Shown here: positions 8,549-17,559 of the stretch, piece by piece
How the letters are laid out: the number at the start of each line of letters is the position of its first letter
How positions within the stretch are numbered: position 1 is the stretch's first letter
NCBI RefSeq assembly: GCF_035930445.1
Contig: NZ_CP142394.1
Coordinates: 777,501-841,500, forward strand
Direction of reading: 5' to 3'
Source: Sphingopyxis chilensis
GTDB taxonomy: Bacteria; Pseudomonadota; Alphaproteobacteria; Sphingomonadales; Sphingomonadaceae
Length of the DNA stretch: 64,000 bases
Translations under genes and position numbers: made by a program
Notes under the pieces: model-generated
What the model saw: only the letters and a program-made list of their open reading frames with translations
Database searches by the model: none
Told to the model about the DNA's origin: nothing

Positions 8549-9753
8549 TGGCCGAGATATTGTTCCTCGTTCACCGCGCGCCCTGGCCCCCCGACCGCGG
8601 CGACCGGATCCGCAGCTGGCACATGTTCGAGGCGCTGGCGAAGCTGGCCCCGGTGCATGTCGCGGCGCTCGCCGACGGCGAGGCAGACGCCGCGCTTGCC
8701 CGTGCGAAGATGACGCCGCTTTGCAAGAGTTTGGCGATCGAAGTGCGCAAGGAATCGCGCCCGCTGGCGCTGGCACAGGCGGTGCTGAACGGCGAACCCG
8801 TATCGAACCGCCTGTTCCGGAACGCCGCTCTGAAGCGCCATGTCGATGCGCTGATCGGTCAAGGCGGCATCACCCATATCGTAGCATTTTCGGGTCAGAT
8901 GGCCCAGTATATGCCCGCCCGTTTCGACGGGCCGGTGCTCATGGATTTTGTCGATGTCGATTCGGCCAAATTCGGGACCTATGCCGAACAGGACAAGCGC
9001 CAGCCGCTGAACTGGGTGCATAGGCGCGAAGCCCGGACGCTCGGCGCCTATGAAGCCGAAGTCGCGCGCCGCGTCGACGCCAGCCTGTTCGTCAGCGAAG
9101 CCGAGGCCGCCTTGTTTCGCAGCCGCAGCGGGCTGGGCGCCGATCGGGTGCGCGCGGTCGAAAACGGGATCGACACCGACCGGTTCGATCCGGCCACCGC
9201 GCTGGAAGTGGTCGGTACAGGCGACGGGCCGCTCGCGGTCTTCACCGGGCAGATGGATTATCGCCCCAATATCGACGCCGTGCGCTGGTTTGCGGCCGAT
9301 ATCCTGCCGCTGATCCGCACGCGTCATCCGTCGGCCCGCTTCGCGATCGTCGGGCGCGCGCCGAGGGCCGAGGTCGATGCGCTGGCGGCGTTGCCCGGTG
9401 TCACGGTGACCGGCGAGGTCCCCGACGTACGCCCCTGGCTCGGCGCCGCCGACGCGGTGGTTGCGCCGCTGCTCCTCGCGCGCGGGGTGCAGAACAAGTT
9501 GCTCGAGGCGATGGCAATGGCGCGACCGGTCGCCGCGAGCGCCGCCGCCGCGACGGGGATCGACGCGGTGCCGGGCGAACATCTGCTCGTCGCCGATGGA
9601 ACGGACGCAATGGCCGAAGCCGTCTGCCAGCTTTTCGACGACCGCGCCGCCGCAGCGACCATGGGGCGTGCCGCCCGGGCGCGAATGATCGCGCGTTACG
9701 GCTGGGACGCGCGCATGGTGCCGCTCGGCGAGCTGCTGGGATTGCCCGGATGA
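8548..9753 (+). CDS. Glycosyltransferase family 4-like, XrtA/PEP-CTERM system (Stp1-type)
   Basis: The 401-residue sugar transferase has the opening EILFLVHRAPWPPDRGDRIR characteristic of the PEP-CTERM-associated Stp1 group. The C-terminal GT-B half contains VENGIDTDRFDP, LAVFTGQMDYRPNIDA, and a nucleotide-sugar binding region (VAPLLLARGVQNKLLEAMAM). It should add a sugar to a lipid-linked intermediate on the cytoplasmic face. Start and stop overlap both neighbours (TAATG upstream, ATGA with xrtA), so translation is probably coupled through deacetylase, FemAB-like protein, glycosyltransferase and exosortase. Confidence 0.9.
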   Translation: MAEILFLVHRAPWPPDRGDRIRSWHMFEALAKLAPVHVAALADGEADAALARAKMTPLCKSLAIEVRKESRPLALAQAVLNGEPVSNRLFRNAALKRHVDALIGQGGITHIVAFSGQMAQYMPARFDGPVLMDFVDVDSAKFGTYAEQDKRQPLNWVHRREARTLGAYEAEVARRVDASLFVSEAEAALFRSRSGLGADRVRAVENGIDTDRFDPATALEVVGTGDGPLAVFTGQMDYRPNIDAVRWFAADILPLIRTRHPSARFAIVGRAPRAEVDALAALPGVTVTGEVPDVRPWLGAADAVVAPLLLARGVQNKLLEAMAMARPVAASAAAATGIDAVPGEHLLVADGTDAMAEAVCQLFDDRAAAATMGRAARARMIARYGWDARMVPLGELLGLPG

Positions 9754-11228
9754 CGCTCTGGCAGCGCCATCTCGCCGCGCTGGGTCTGCTTTCGGCGGTC
9801 ATCCTTGCGCTTTTCTGGCGCGATGCCGCCGATATGGCGGGCATCTGGTGGCACAGTTCGACCTTTACGCATTGCCTGCTGATGGTGCCGATGATCGGCT
9901 GGCTCGTGGCGCAGCGCGTGGCGCTGCTGCGCCCGTTGACGCCGGTATTCTGGTGGCCCGCGCTCTTGTGGATGGCGGGGGCGGGACTGACATGGCTCGT
10001 CGGCGAGGCGGCGGGCATCGGCCTGTTCCGGCAACTCGGGCTTGTGCTGATGCTGCAGGGCGCGGTCGGTGCGACGCTTGGCGACAAGCTGGTGCGCGGG
10101 CTGCTTTTCCCGCTCGGCTACGCGCTGTTGCTCGTGCCATTCGGCGAGGAACTGGTCCCGCTGCTCCAGACCTTCACCGCGCATATCAGCGTCGTCCTGC
10201 TCCATCTCTCGGGCGTCGCGGCCGAGATGCAGGGCGTGTTCGTCACCACGAAAGCGGGATTTTTCGAGGTCGCCGAAGAATGTTCGGGCGTCAATTTCCT
10301 GATCGCGATGCTCGCTTATTCGGTGTTCGCGGCGCATCTCTGTTTCAAGAGCTGGACGCGGCGGTTCGTCTTTGTCGCGGCGGCGCTCGCCACGACGATC
10401 CTCGCCAACGCGTTGCGCGCCTACGGCACGATGGTCGCCGCAGAAATATGGGGCATCGAAGCCGCGGGCGGGATCGACCATATTTTCTACGGCTGGATAT
10501 TCTTCGGCCTCGTCATCCTGCTCGTCATGCTCGTCGCACTCCGCTGGTTCGACCGGCCCGCGAACGATACCGCGGTCGATGTGCGCCGGCTCGGCGGCGT
10601 GCCGCGCTTTACGGGCGCGGCGAAAATGGTGCTGCCGGCGACGCTTGCGGTTCCGCTGCTCTTTGCCGCATGGGGGCTGTTCATCGGCGGGCGCAGCGCG
10701 CCGCTCCCCGCGACCATGGCCATCGACGCGCCGCCGGGCTGGCGCGATACGCGCGCGGGCGGCATTGCCTGGGCACCGCGCTTCGACGGCGCCGACCAGC
10801 GGCTGCGCCGCCAGTTCGCGAACGAGAAGCGGCAGGTGGTGACCGTGGCGATCGGCGGTTACGAACGCCAGGCCGAAGGGCGCGAAGTCGTCGCCTTCGG
10901 ACAGGGGGCGGTCGACCTTGAAAGCAAATGGGCGTGGAGCGCCGCCTTGCCAGCGGTCGACGGGGCAAGGACCGAGCGGCTGCTCCATCCCGGCCCGGTG
11001 CTGCGCGACGCCGCCACCTGGTACGTCGTCGGCGGCACGGTGACAGGCAATCCACGCCGCGCCAAGCTCGCCGGCCTTCAGGCGCGGCTGCTCGGCGGCG
11101 ACCCGCGCGCGCTTTCGCTGATCATATCGAGCGAGGAGCGCCAGGGCGGTCTGGATGCGATCACCGATTTCGTTTCCGCGTCGGGTGGAGCCAAAGCGAT
11201 GGCTGACCGCGCGCTCAAAACCCGCTAG
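9750..11228 (+). CDS. xrtA: Exosortase A fused to an EpsI-like domain
   Basis: The 492-residue polytopic membrane protein has the exosortase catalytic triad: Cys about 178 in EECSGVNFLIAM, Arg about 223 in ILANALRAYG and His about 244 in GIDHIFYGWIFF. Around residue 320 the membrane part gives way to a soluble EpsI-like (DUF3485-type) domain beginning APPGWRDTRAGGIAW, which in other bacteria is a separate protein. Exosortases process proteins bearing a PEP-CTERM sorting signal and are genetically tied to exopolysaccharide synthesis. No PEP-CTERM substrate is recognisable in the window. The gene overlaps the glycosyltransferase by 4 bp. Confidence 0.93.
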   Translation: MTLWQRHLAALGLLSAVILALFWRDAADMAGIWWHSSTFTHCLLMVPMIGWLVAQRVALLRPLTPVFWWPALLWMAGAGLTWLVGEAAGIGLFRQLGLVLMLQGAVGATLGDKLVRGLLFPLGYALLLVPFGEELVPLLQTFTAHISVVLLHLSGVAAEMQGVFVTTKAGFFEVAEECSGVNFLIAMLAYSVFAAHLCFKSWTRRFVFVAAALATTILANALRAYGTMVAAEIWGIEAAGGIDHIFYGWIFFGLVILLVMLVALRWFDRPANDTAVDVRRLGGVPRFTGAAKMVLPATLAVPLLFAAWGLFIGGRSAPLPATMAIDAPPGWRDTRAGGIAWAPRFDGADQRLRRQFANEKRQVVTVAIGGYERQAEGREVVAFGQGAVDLESKWAWSAALPAVDGARTERLLHPGPVLRDAATWYVVGGTVTGNPRRAKLAGLQARLLGGDPRALSLIISSEERQGGLDAITDFVSASGGAKAMADRALKTR

Positions 11229-11239
11229 GCCAGCCACAT

Positions 11240-13135
11240 ATGTGTGGGATCGCGGGCATCTATCATCTCGAAACGGCGAAGCCGGTCGACCCGGCCCGCC
11301 TGCGCGCGATGCTTCAGCCGATGCAGCATCGCGGCCCCGATGGATCGGGCGAGTGGACGGCGCCGGGTGTCGGCCTCGGCCATCTCCGCCTCTCGATCAT
11401 CGACATCGCGGGCAGCCCGCAGCCGATGGCGAGCGACGACGAGACCGTCACGCTCACCTACAATGGCGAAATCTACAATTTTCGCGAACTGCGCGCCGAA
11501 CTCGAGGATCGTGGCCACCGTTTCCGCACCAGCGGCGATACCGAGGTCATCATCGCCGCGTGGCGCCAATGGGGCCCCGACTGCCTGTCGCGGCTCAACG
11601 GCATGTTCGCCTTTGCGATCCACGATCACCAGCGCGGCTGCCTGTTCCTCGCGCGCGACCGGCTGGGGGTAAAGCCGCTCCATTATGTTCGCCTGTCCGA
11701 CGGGTCGGTGGCCTTCGCATCGGAACTGAAGGGGCTGCTCCGCAATCCGCTGCTCCGGCAGGAAGCGAACCTGACCGCGATCGAGGATTTCCTCGCCTTC
11801 GGCTATGTCCCCGATGATAATTGCATTGTCGCAGGCGTGGAGAAGCTGCACGCCGGCCATTATCTGATGCTCGAACGCGGCAAGCGGGTACCGGCGCCAA
11901 CGCGCTGGTGGGCGCCCGATTTCTCGAAACGCATCCGCGCGTCGGAAGGCGAGGCGGCCGAGCATCTGGTTCACCTGATGCGCGCCGCGGTGACCGACCG
12001 CATGGTCGCCGATGTGCCGCTCGGCGCGTTCCTGTCGGGCGGGGTCGACAGCAGCGCGGTCGTCGCGCTGATGGCGGAGGCGAGCACGAAGGCGGTCAAG
12101 ACCTGCACCATCGGCTTCGATCAGGCCGCGCTCGACGAAACGGCCTACGCTCAGCAGATCGCCGAACGCTTTGCCACCGACCACCGCACGCGCACCGTCT
12201 CTTCGGGCGATTTCGCGCTCGTCGACCGGATCGCAGACATGTTCGACGAACCTTTCTCCGACGCCAGCGCGCTCCCCACCTACCGCGTTTGCGAACTCGC
12301 GCGCGAAGAGGTGACGGTCGCCCTCTCGGGCGACGGCGCCGACGAGGCCTTCGCGGGATACCGCCGTCTGGTGTTCCAGCATCAGGAGGAAAAGCTCCGG
12401 AGCCTCATTCCCGGCGTCCTGCGCCGCGGCGTGCTCGGGCCGCTGTCGCATGTCTGGCCGCAGATGGATTGGGCGCCACGCCCGCTGCGGGCCCGCGCGA
12501 CGCTCGCCAGCCTCTCCAAAAACGGGGCGGAGGGTTATGCCGAGGCGGTCGGCGTAACGGGGCAGGCGCAGCGCGCGCGTCTGTTCAACGATGCCGCGCA
12601 CCGCGCGCTCGGCGACCATGTCGCCGAGGCGCGCTACTGGAAGGCGATGAAGGACGCCCCCGCGCGCGAGCCGCTCGACCGCGCACAATATGCCGATATG
12701 CAGATATGGCTTCCGGGCGATATCCTGACCAAGACCGACCGGATGAGCATGGCGGTCAGCCTTGAGGCGCGCGAGCCCCTGCTCGATTACCGCCTGATCG
12801 AATTTGCCGCGAGCCTCCCCGCATCGATGCGCGTCAAGCGCGGAACGGGCAAGGTGATCATGAAGCAGGCGATGGAGCGCTATTTGCCGCATGATATCCT
12901 TTACCGCCCCAAGATGGGGTTCGTGACGCCGGTTTCGGCGTGGTTCCGCGGCCCGCTGGTCGAACAGGCGAAGGGGCTTGCCACCTCGTCGACGCTCGCG
13001 CGTTCGGGCTGGTTCGACATGGCCGAAATCGAACGGATCGTCGCCGCGCACCAGTCGGGACGCCGTGATCACGGCCGGTTGATCTGGCAATTCTTCATGC
13101 TCGAAAAATCGCTGGCGAAGCTGTTCGGGATTTGA
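11240..13135 (+). CDS. XrtA/PEP-CTERM system amidotransferase (asparagine-synthase-like)
   Basis: The 631-residue protein is a class II glutamine amidotransferase fused to an asparagine-synthetase domain. The N-terminal nucleophile is Cys2 (MCGIAGIYHLE), with conserved glutaminase-site segments MQHRGPDGSGEW and TYNGEIYNFRELR. The synthetase domain has the PP-loop FLSGGVDSSAVVALM and VALSGDGADEAFAGYRR. Length and order match the exosortase-associated amidotransferase, which probably amidates a sugar acid of the polymer; that substrate is inference. It starts 11 bp after xrtA and is the last gene of the operon. Confidence 0.92.
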   Translation: MCGIAGIYHLETAKPVDPARLRAMLQPMQHRGPDGSGEWTAPGVGLGHLRLSIIDIAGSPQPMASDDETVTLTYNGEIYNFRELRAELEDRGHRFRTSGDTEVIIAAWRQWGPDCLSRLNGMFAFAIHDHQRGCLFLARDRLGVKPLHYVRLSDGSVAFASELKGLLRNPLLRQEANLTAIEDFLAFGYVPDDNCIVAGVEKLHAGHYLMLERGKRVPAPTRWWAPDFSKRIRASEGEAAEHLVHLMRAAVTDRMVADVPLGAFLSGGVDSSAVVALMAEASTKAVKTCTIGFDQAALDETAYAQQIAERFATDHRTRTVSSGDFALVDRIADMFDEPFSDASALPTYRVCELAREEVTVALSGDGADEAFAGYRRLVFQHQEEKLRSLIPGVLRRGVLGPLSHVWPQMDWAPRPLRARATLASLSKNGAEGYAEAVGVTGQAQRARLFNDAAHRALGDHVAEARYWKAMKDAPAREPLDRAQYADMQIWLPGDILTKTDRMSMAVSLEAREPLLDYRLIEFAASLPASMRVKRGTGKVIMKQAMERYLPHDILYRPKMGFVTPVSAWFRGPLVEQAKGLATSSTLARSGWFDMAEIERIVAAHQSGRRDHGRLIWQFFMLEKSLAKLFGI

Positions 13136-13189
13136 ACTGTGGCTTCGGTTTTCGGGTGGGGAGCTGCCGTTCCCTTTTTCCTTTCGTGT

Positions 13190-13252
13190 CGAGCGAAGTC
13201 GAGACACCCATCGATGTGGCGCTTAGCCCGAGGGGCATCTCGACTTCGCCCG
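13190..13252. repeat. Extragenic inverted repeat (REP-like)
   Basis: Two 15-bp arms, CGAGCGAAGTCGAGA (13190-13204) and TCTCGACTTCGCCCG (13238-13252), are complementary at 14 of 15 positions around a 33-bp spacer in the 247-bp gap after the amidotransferase. Sequences of this type, built on a CGAAGTCGAGA core, are frequent intergenic repeats in sphingomonads. It could act as a transcription end or be a REP/MITE-like element. The rest of the gap shows no gene. Confidence 0.6.
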
Positions 13253-13382
13253 ATGCGAACGGAGTGGGGAGCCTGCATGTCAGCCTCCGGTCGAAACCCG
13301 CTATCCCGACCCGGTGTCGCTTGACGAAAACCCCGAACGAATCGCCACGCCATATTAACGCTTCGCTGCTAATCTCTCGCCG

Positions 13383-14567
13383 ATGACGGTCCATCCCGCC
13401 TTTCCGACGAGCGCCGATGAAGCCGCGCCGCTGGCCGTGCGTATCGTCGATCCGCTGTCGCTCTCGGACGACCTCGCGACCGCATGGGACCGGCTCGGCG
13501 ATGAGGCGAGCGAACCCAATCCTTTCGCCGAACGCTGGTGCCTGCAATCGGCGCTCCATCTGCTCGATCCCGAACGCCAAGCGCGGCTCGTGCTCGTACA
13601 GGGCGGCCGCGACGGGCCGGTAATCGGGGTCATGCCGGTCGCGCCCGCGCTTCACTATGGCCGCCTGCCGATGCGCCACGTCACCGGCTGGGCGCACCCC
13701 AATCATTTTCACGGGGCTCCGCTGGTGCGCGCCGGTTTCGAAAGTCTCTTCTGGTCGATCCTGCTCGGTTGGTGCGATGCGTCGCCCTGGGCGCAGACGC
13801 TGTTGCATGTGCCGCGCCTGACCGAGGACGGCCCGCTTCAGCGCGCGCTGGTCGAGGTCGCGCGGGCGCGCGGCGGCGAGGCGATGGTGGTGCATCGCGA
13901 AGAACGCGCGCTTCTCGAAAGCCCGCTGTCGCCCGGCGACTATTGGGATGCCGCGGTACGCGCCAAGAAACGCAAGGAATTGCGCCGTCAGGCGAACCGG
14001 CTCGCCGAAGAGGGCGCGGTAGGCTTTCGCCACTGGCAGGCGGGCGACGCGCCCAGTCCGTGGATCGACGCCTTCCTCGATCTCGAAGCGCGCGGCTGGA
14101 AGGGGCGCGCCGGATCGGCGCTCGCCAGCCACGGCGATACCGAGGCGTGGTTCCGCGCGATCGTGACCGGCGCGGCGGACGCGGGCAAGCTCGACATGCG
14201 CGCGCTCGACCTCGGCGGCCGCCCGCTCGCGATGCTGGTCAATTTCCTCTGCCCGCCCGGCGGCTTTTCGTTCAAGACCGCGTTCGACGAGGATTATGCC
14301 CGCTTCTCGCCGGGGGTGTTGCTGCAACAGGCGAACCTCGACCTGCTCGAAGACCCGAAGATCGCGTGGGTCGACAGTTGCGCCGCGCCCGGCCACCCGA
14401 TGATCGACAGCGTCTGGCGCGAACGCCGTTCGCTGGTCTGGGTCAATGTGCCGCTGTCGGCGCCCGCCGACCGGCTGCGTTTTGCGATGCTGGGCAAGGC
14501 CGAGCGCCTGTGGCGGCGCTGGAAGGGTGCCGCCATGCCCGCAAATGAGCTAGAAAGCCCGACATGA
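13383..14567 (+). CDS. GNAT-fold acyltransferase (BioF2/FemAB-like)
   Basis: The 394-residue protein resembles the BioF2-like acetyltransferase group. It has the central RAKKRKELRRQANRLAEEG helix followed by FLDLEARGWKGRAGSALASH, then a GNAT half with PLAMLVNFLCPPGGFSFKT and DEDYARFSPGVLLQQAN. The latter segments are typical of acyltransferases that modify polysaccharides or lipids with acyl-CoA or aminoacyl groups. It sits just outside the XrtA operon, with its own promoter presumably in the gap upstream, and overlaps the next gene by 4 bp, so the two act together. The substrate is unknown. It is not a copy of the FemAB-like gene at 7481, although the folds are probably related. Confidence 0.7.
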   Translation: MTVHPAFPTSADEAAPLAVRIVDPLSLSDDLATAWDRLGDEASEPNPFAERWCLQSALHLLDPERQARLVLVQGGRDGPVIGVMPVAPALHYGRLPMRHVTGWAHPNHFHGAPLVRAGFESLFWSILLGWCDASPWAQTLLHVPRLTEDGPLQRALVEVARARGGEAMVVHREERALLESPLSPGDYWDAAVRAKKRKELRRQANRLAEEGAVGFRHWQAGDAPSPWIDAFLDLEARGWKGRAGSALASHGDTEAWFRAIVTGAADAGKLDMRALDLGGRPLAMLVNFLCPPGGFSFKTAFDEDYARFSPGVLLQQANLDLLEDPKIAWVDSCAAPGHPMIDSVWRERRSLVWVNVPLSAPADRLRFAMLGKAERLWRRWKGAAMPANELESPT

Positions 14568-15430
14568 CCGCGCACCAGCCGATCGACCGTGCCGTATTCC
14601 CCGCCGAAACGCTAGAGCGGATGGCGGAGCTTTATCCGCAGCGGGCGGGATTGCTGCAGCATCATCTTCCCGACCATCCGCTCCTGTCGCTTGAAGCGCT
14701 CGCCAGACTGGGCGAAGGCCTGCCCGCGAGTGAGGTAGAATATAATCCCGGCAATGTGCCGATCGGCATCCGGCCGGAGGATGTCCCGTCGAACGGCCTG
14801 TCGATCGGCGAGACGATCCGCACGATCGATACGAATGGCAGCTGGGCGGTGCTCAAGAATATCGAGAATGTGGATGCCTATCGCGCGCTGCTGATGGACC
14901 TGCTCGGCGAGCTCGAACCCGTCGTGAGCCCACGCACGGGGGCGATGCTGACGCCGCAAGGCTTCATCTTCATCTCGTCGCCGAGGTCGATCACCCCGTT
15001 CCATTTCGACCCCGAGCACAACATTCTGCTCCAGCTCAAGGGGCGCAAGGTGATGAACGTCTGGCCTGCGGGCGACGAGCGCTTCGCGCATCGCCGCGAG
15101 CATGAACGCTATCACACCGGCGGCCACCGCAACCTGCCATGGGCGGAAGGGTATCGGGAAGAGGCGCAGCAGGTGCCGCTCGGCCCCGGCGACGCGGTGC
15201 TGATGCCCGTAATGGCGCCGCATTTTGTCGCCAATGGCGATGCGCCGTCGATCTCGCTGTCGATCACATGGCGCAGCGAATGGAGCTATCGCGAATCCGA
15301 GGCGCACGCTGCCAACGCCGCGCTGCGCCGCATGGGGCTCGACCCCGTCATGCCCCCGCGCTGGCCGAGCTATGCGTGGATGAAGACCGTCGGCTGGCGT
15401 GCCGCGCGCAAGCTGCGCCTCGTCGAATGA
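14564..15430 (+). CDS. Cupin/JmjC-like (cupin_8) protein, putative 2-oxoglutarate oxygenase
   Basis: The 288-residue protein has a JmjC-like core: an iron-binding HFD triad start in SITPFHFDPEHNILLQLKGR, the KVMNVWPAGDERF strand, and VPLGPGDAVLMPVMAPHFVA supplying the distal His. Together these support a 2-oxoglutarate/Fe(II) oxygenase or cupin fold. It overlaps the preceding GNAT-like gene (ATGA), a pairing that suggests coupled modification of one substrate, but neither substrate can be named. The C-terminal helical part ends in the basic segment WRAARKLRLVE. Confidence 0.7.
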   Translation: MTAHQPIDRAVFPAETLERMAELYPQRAGLLQHHLPDHPLLSLEALARLGEGLPASEVEYNPGNVPIGIRPEDVPSNGLSIGETIRTIDTNGSWAVLKNIENVDAYRALLMDLLGELEPVVSPRTGAMLTPQGFIFISSPRSITPFHFDPEHNILLQLKGRKVMNVWPAGDERFAHRREHERYHTGGHRNLPWAEGYREEAQQVPLGPGDAVLMPVMAPHFVANGDAPSISLSITWRSEWSYRESEAHAANAALRRMGLDPVMPPRWPSYAWMKTVGWRAARKLRLVE

Positions 15431-15470
15431 CGACTGTGACAGATTGCTTCCAATTGCTGCGAATTGCGGT

Positions 15471-15503
15471 TATGGGCCCGCATCCTGATATTTCGAGCCC
15501 ATA
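15471..15503 (+). promoter_or_regulatory. Hairpin in the infA leader
   Basis: TATGGGC (15471-15477) pairs with GCCCATA (15497-15503) directly in front of the Shine-Dalgarno GAGGA of infA. It could modulate initiation or mark the end of upstream transcription; no T-run follows. Confidence 0.35.
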
Positions 15504-15511
15504 GAGGATAG

Positions 15512-15730
15512 ATGGCGAAAGAAGAACTTCTGGAAATGCGCGGCCAGGTGGTCGAACTGCTGCCCAACGCGATGTTTCGCGTCAAACTGGAAAATGATCA
15601 CGAGATTCTGGGTCACACGGCCGGCAAGATGCGCAAGAACCGCATCCGCGTTCTCGTGGGCGACGAGGTGCTCGTCGAACTCACCCCCTATGACCTGACC
15701 AAGGGTCGGATCACCTATCGCTTCAAGTGA
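15512..15730 (+). CDS. infA: Translation initiation factor IF-1
   Basis: The 72-residue protein [19 protein letters not shown]... is a full-length S1/OB-fold IF-1, with the conserved [20 protein letters not shown] and [20 protein letters not shown] segments. IF-1 binds the ribosomal A site of the 30S subunit during initiation. GAGGA precedes the ATG by a normal distance. Its stop overlaps the GTG start of maf, the usual alphaproteobacterial arrangement. Confidence 0.98.
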   Translation: MAKEELLEMRGQVVELLPNAMFRVKLENDHEILGHTAGKMRKNRIRVLVGDEVLVELTPYDLTKGRITYRFK

Positions 15731-16317
15731 GCGGCGCGGCGACCATTCCCGCGCTGGTGCTTGCTTCGAGCTCGCCGCGTCGGCGCGAATTGCTGGCGCG
15801 GATCGGTCTTGAGCCGACGCGCATCGCCGCGCCCGAAATCGACGAGACGCCGCTGAAGGGCGAGCTGCCGCGCGACTATGTCGCCCGCCTCGCGCGGGCC
15901 AAGGCGCTCGCGGTCGAGCGCGCCCCGGCCGAGGTCGTCCTCGCCGGCGACACGACGGTGGCCGTAGGGCGCCGCATCCTCGAAAAGCCGGCCGACGAGG
16001 CTGACCTCCGCCGGATGCTCGGCCTGCTGTCCGGCCGCCGCCATCATGTCTGGTCGGGCATCTGCGTCGTTGGTACCGGTGACCGGCCACGCGTCCGCGT
16101 CGTCGATACGATCGTAGCCTTCAAGGCGCTGAGCGCCGCGGAGATCGACGCCTATGTCGAATGCGGCGAAGGGATGGGCAAAGCGGGCGGATACGCGATC
16201 CAGGGCCGCGCCGAAACCTTCGTCCGCTTCCTGTCGGGCAGCCATTCGAACGTCGTCGGCCTGCCGCTTTTCGAAGCGCGCGCACTTTTGAGCAGCGCGG
16301 GAATCCCGCTTGGCTGA
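15727..16317 (+). CDS. maf: Maf-family nucleoside triphosphate pyrophosphatase
   Basis: The 196-residue protein carries the Maf signature [19 protein letters not shown] at the N-terminus, [20 protein letters not shown], and the catalytic region [20 protein letters not shown] (Asp of GDT), plus [13 protein letters not shown]. Maf proteins hydrolyse non-canonical or specific NTPs to NMP and pyrophosphate. GTG 15727 overlaps the infA stop (GTGA) and the 3' end overlaps the RNase gene by 8 bp. Confidence 0.93.
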   Translation: MSGAATIPALVLASSSPRRRELLARIGLEPTRIAAPEIDETPLKGELPRDYVARLARAKALAVERAPAEVVLAGDTTVAVGRRILEKPADEADLRRMLGLLSGRRHHVWSGICVVGTGDRPRVRVVDTIVAFKALSAAEIDAYVECGEGMGKAGGYAIQGRAETFVRFLSGSHSNVVGLPLFEARALLSSAGIPLG

Positions 16318-17302
16318 GTGGCTCTACGAAGCCGGGATCGGCGAAGCGCGCGCGGCGCTCGTCGAGAATGGCGAAATCGTCGAAGCGCGGATCGAACGCG
16401 ACGGGGACGGCCCGCGCGTCGGCGCGATCCTCGAAGCGAAGCTGGTTGAGGCGGGCAAAGGCGGCAAGGGCGCGCTCGTCGCGCTCGACTGGCCGGGCGC
16501 GCCGCAGGCGACGCTCGCCGACCTGCCGCCGTCGACCTCGACCGGGGCGCGGCTGATCGTCGAAATCACCCGCATGGCGCTGCGCGAACGCGGCCGCGAC
16601 AAACCCGCGCGCGCGCGAATGGCGGAGGTTGACGCTGCGATCGGCGAAGGTCCCGACCTGCGCGCGCGCATCACCGCAACGGGCATCGCCGTCATCGATC
16701 TGCATCCGGCCGGTCCCGACCGTCTCGAACAGGCGGGCTGGTCCGAACTGATCGACCATGTCCGCACCGGCCATTGGCCCTTTGCGCGCGGCGCGCTGTG
16801 GGTCGATGCGACCCCCGCGATGCTGCTGATCGACATCGACGGCGAGGGCGATGCGCTGGCGCTGGCGACGGAGGGCGCGCGGCAGGCGGCAGCCGTCATC
16901 CGTCGCTGCGACGTCGGCGGGTCGATCGGGATCGACTTTCCCTCCGTGCCCGATCGTGCGGGACGGCAGGCGATCGACGCCGCGGTGGACGACGCGCTGC
17001 CGCAGCCGTTCGAGCGAACCGCGGTCAACGGCTTCGGCTTCATGCAGATCGTCCGACGCCGGGACCGCCCTTCGCTGATCGAACAGGTCGGGCTCGATCC
17101 CGTCGCGACCGACGCCGCATTGCTGCTGCGCCGGGCGGAACGGGCGGTCGGGACGGGGGTGTTGACGTTGACGGCGCGCGCACGGGTGATCGACCATATC
17201 GCCGCGCACGCGCATTGGACCGAAACATTGCAGAATCGTACCGGCCGCGCCGTCCGCCTCGTCACGGATCCGGCTGTCAAAGGAGCGGGCCATGCCCAGT
17301 AA
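16310..17302 (+). CDS. Short ribonuclease E/G family protein
   Basis: The 330-residue protein matches the RNase E/G nuclease fold but is much shorter than full RNase G or E. The S1-like N-terminus (WLYEAGIGEARAALVENGEI) is reduced. The catalytic-type segments are present in degenerate form: ATPAMLLIDIDGE corresponds to the metal-binding Asp strand, and FERTAVNGFGFMQIVRRRDR to the late LGLVEMTR-like motif. The zinc-link CxxC is absent from this protein; the next gene, yacG, encodes a separate Zn finger. TTG 16310 overlaps the maf stop. Ribonuclease activity is inferred, not assured. Confidence 0.8.
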   Translation: MAEWLYEAGIGEARAALVENGEIVEARIERDGDGPRVGAILEAKLVEAGKGGKGALVALDWPGAPQATLADLPPSTSTGARLIVEITRMALRERGRDKPARARMAEVDAAIGEGPDLRARITATGIAVIDLHPAGPDRLEQAGWSELIDHVRTGHWPFARGALWVDATPAMLLIDIDGEGDALALATEGARQAAAVIRRCDVGGSIGIDFPSVPDRAGRQAIDAAVDDALPQPFERTAVNGFGFMQIVRRRDRPSLIEQVGLDPVATDAALLLRRAERAVGTGVLTLTARARVIDHIAAHAHWTETLQNRTGRAVRLVTDPAVKGAGHAQ

Positions 17303-17474
17303 ATCCCCGCGCTGCCCGCTCTGCGGCAAGCCGCGCGATCCCGAATATAAGCCCTTTTGCAGCCGCGGTTGCCGCGACCGCGACCTGTTGAACTGGTTCG
17401 GCGAGGACTATCGCGTGCCCGCCGTCCAGGCACCCGACGGCACCGCCGACGACGATCGTTTCGACGAGGAATAA
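17292..17474 (+). CDS. yacG: DNA gyrase inhibitor YacG (zinc finger protein)
   Basis: The 60-residue protein has the YacG four-Cys zinc site CPLCGKPRDPEYKPFCSRGC followed by RDRDLLNWF and an acidic tail. YacG binds GyrB and inhibits gyrase in Escherichia coli. The ATG overlaps the end of the RNase gene by 11 bp, so it is the last gene of the infA-maf-RNase-yacG operon. The acidic C-terminus (TADDDRFDEE) is normal for the family. Confidence 0.93.
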   Translation: MPSKSPRCPLCGKPRDPEYKPFCSRGCRDRDLLNWFGEDYRVPAVQAPDGTADDDRFDEE

Positions 17475-17559
17475 ATAGCCAAGAAAGGTGCTGGACAGGA
17501 TGCAAAGCCCTGCCTATAGCCGCCGCTCGCCAGCGCGGCCGACCAGCCGCAAGCGCTTC

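Noticed and set aside
11225..13207. A 660-codon minus-strand open frame antisense to the amidotransferase
   Set aside because: The plus-strand amidotransferase has clear catalytic motifs; the antisense frame is low-complexity and Arg/Ala-rich.
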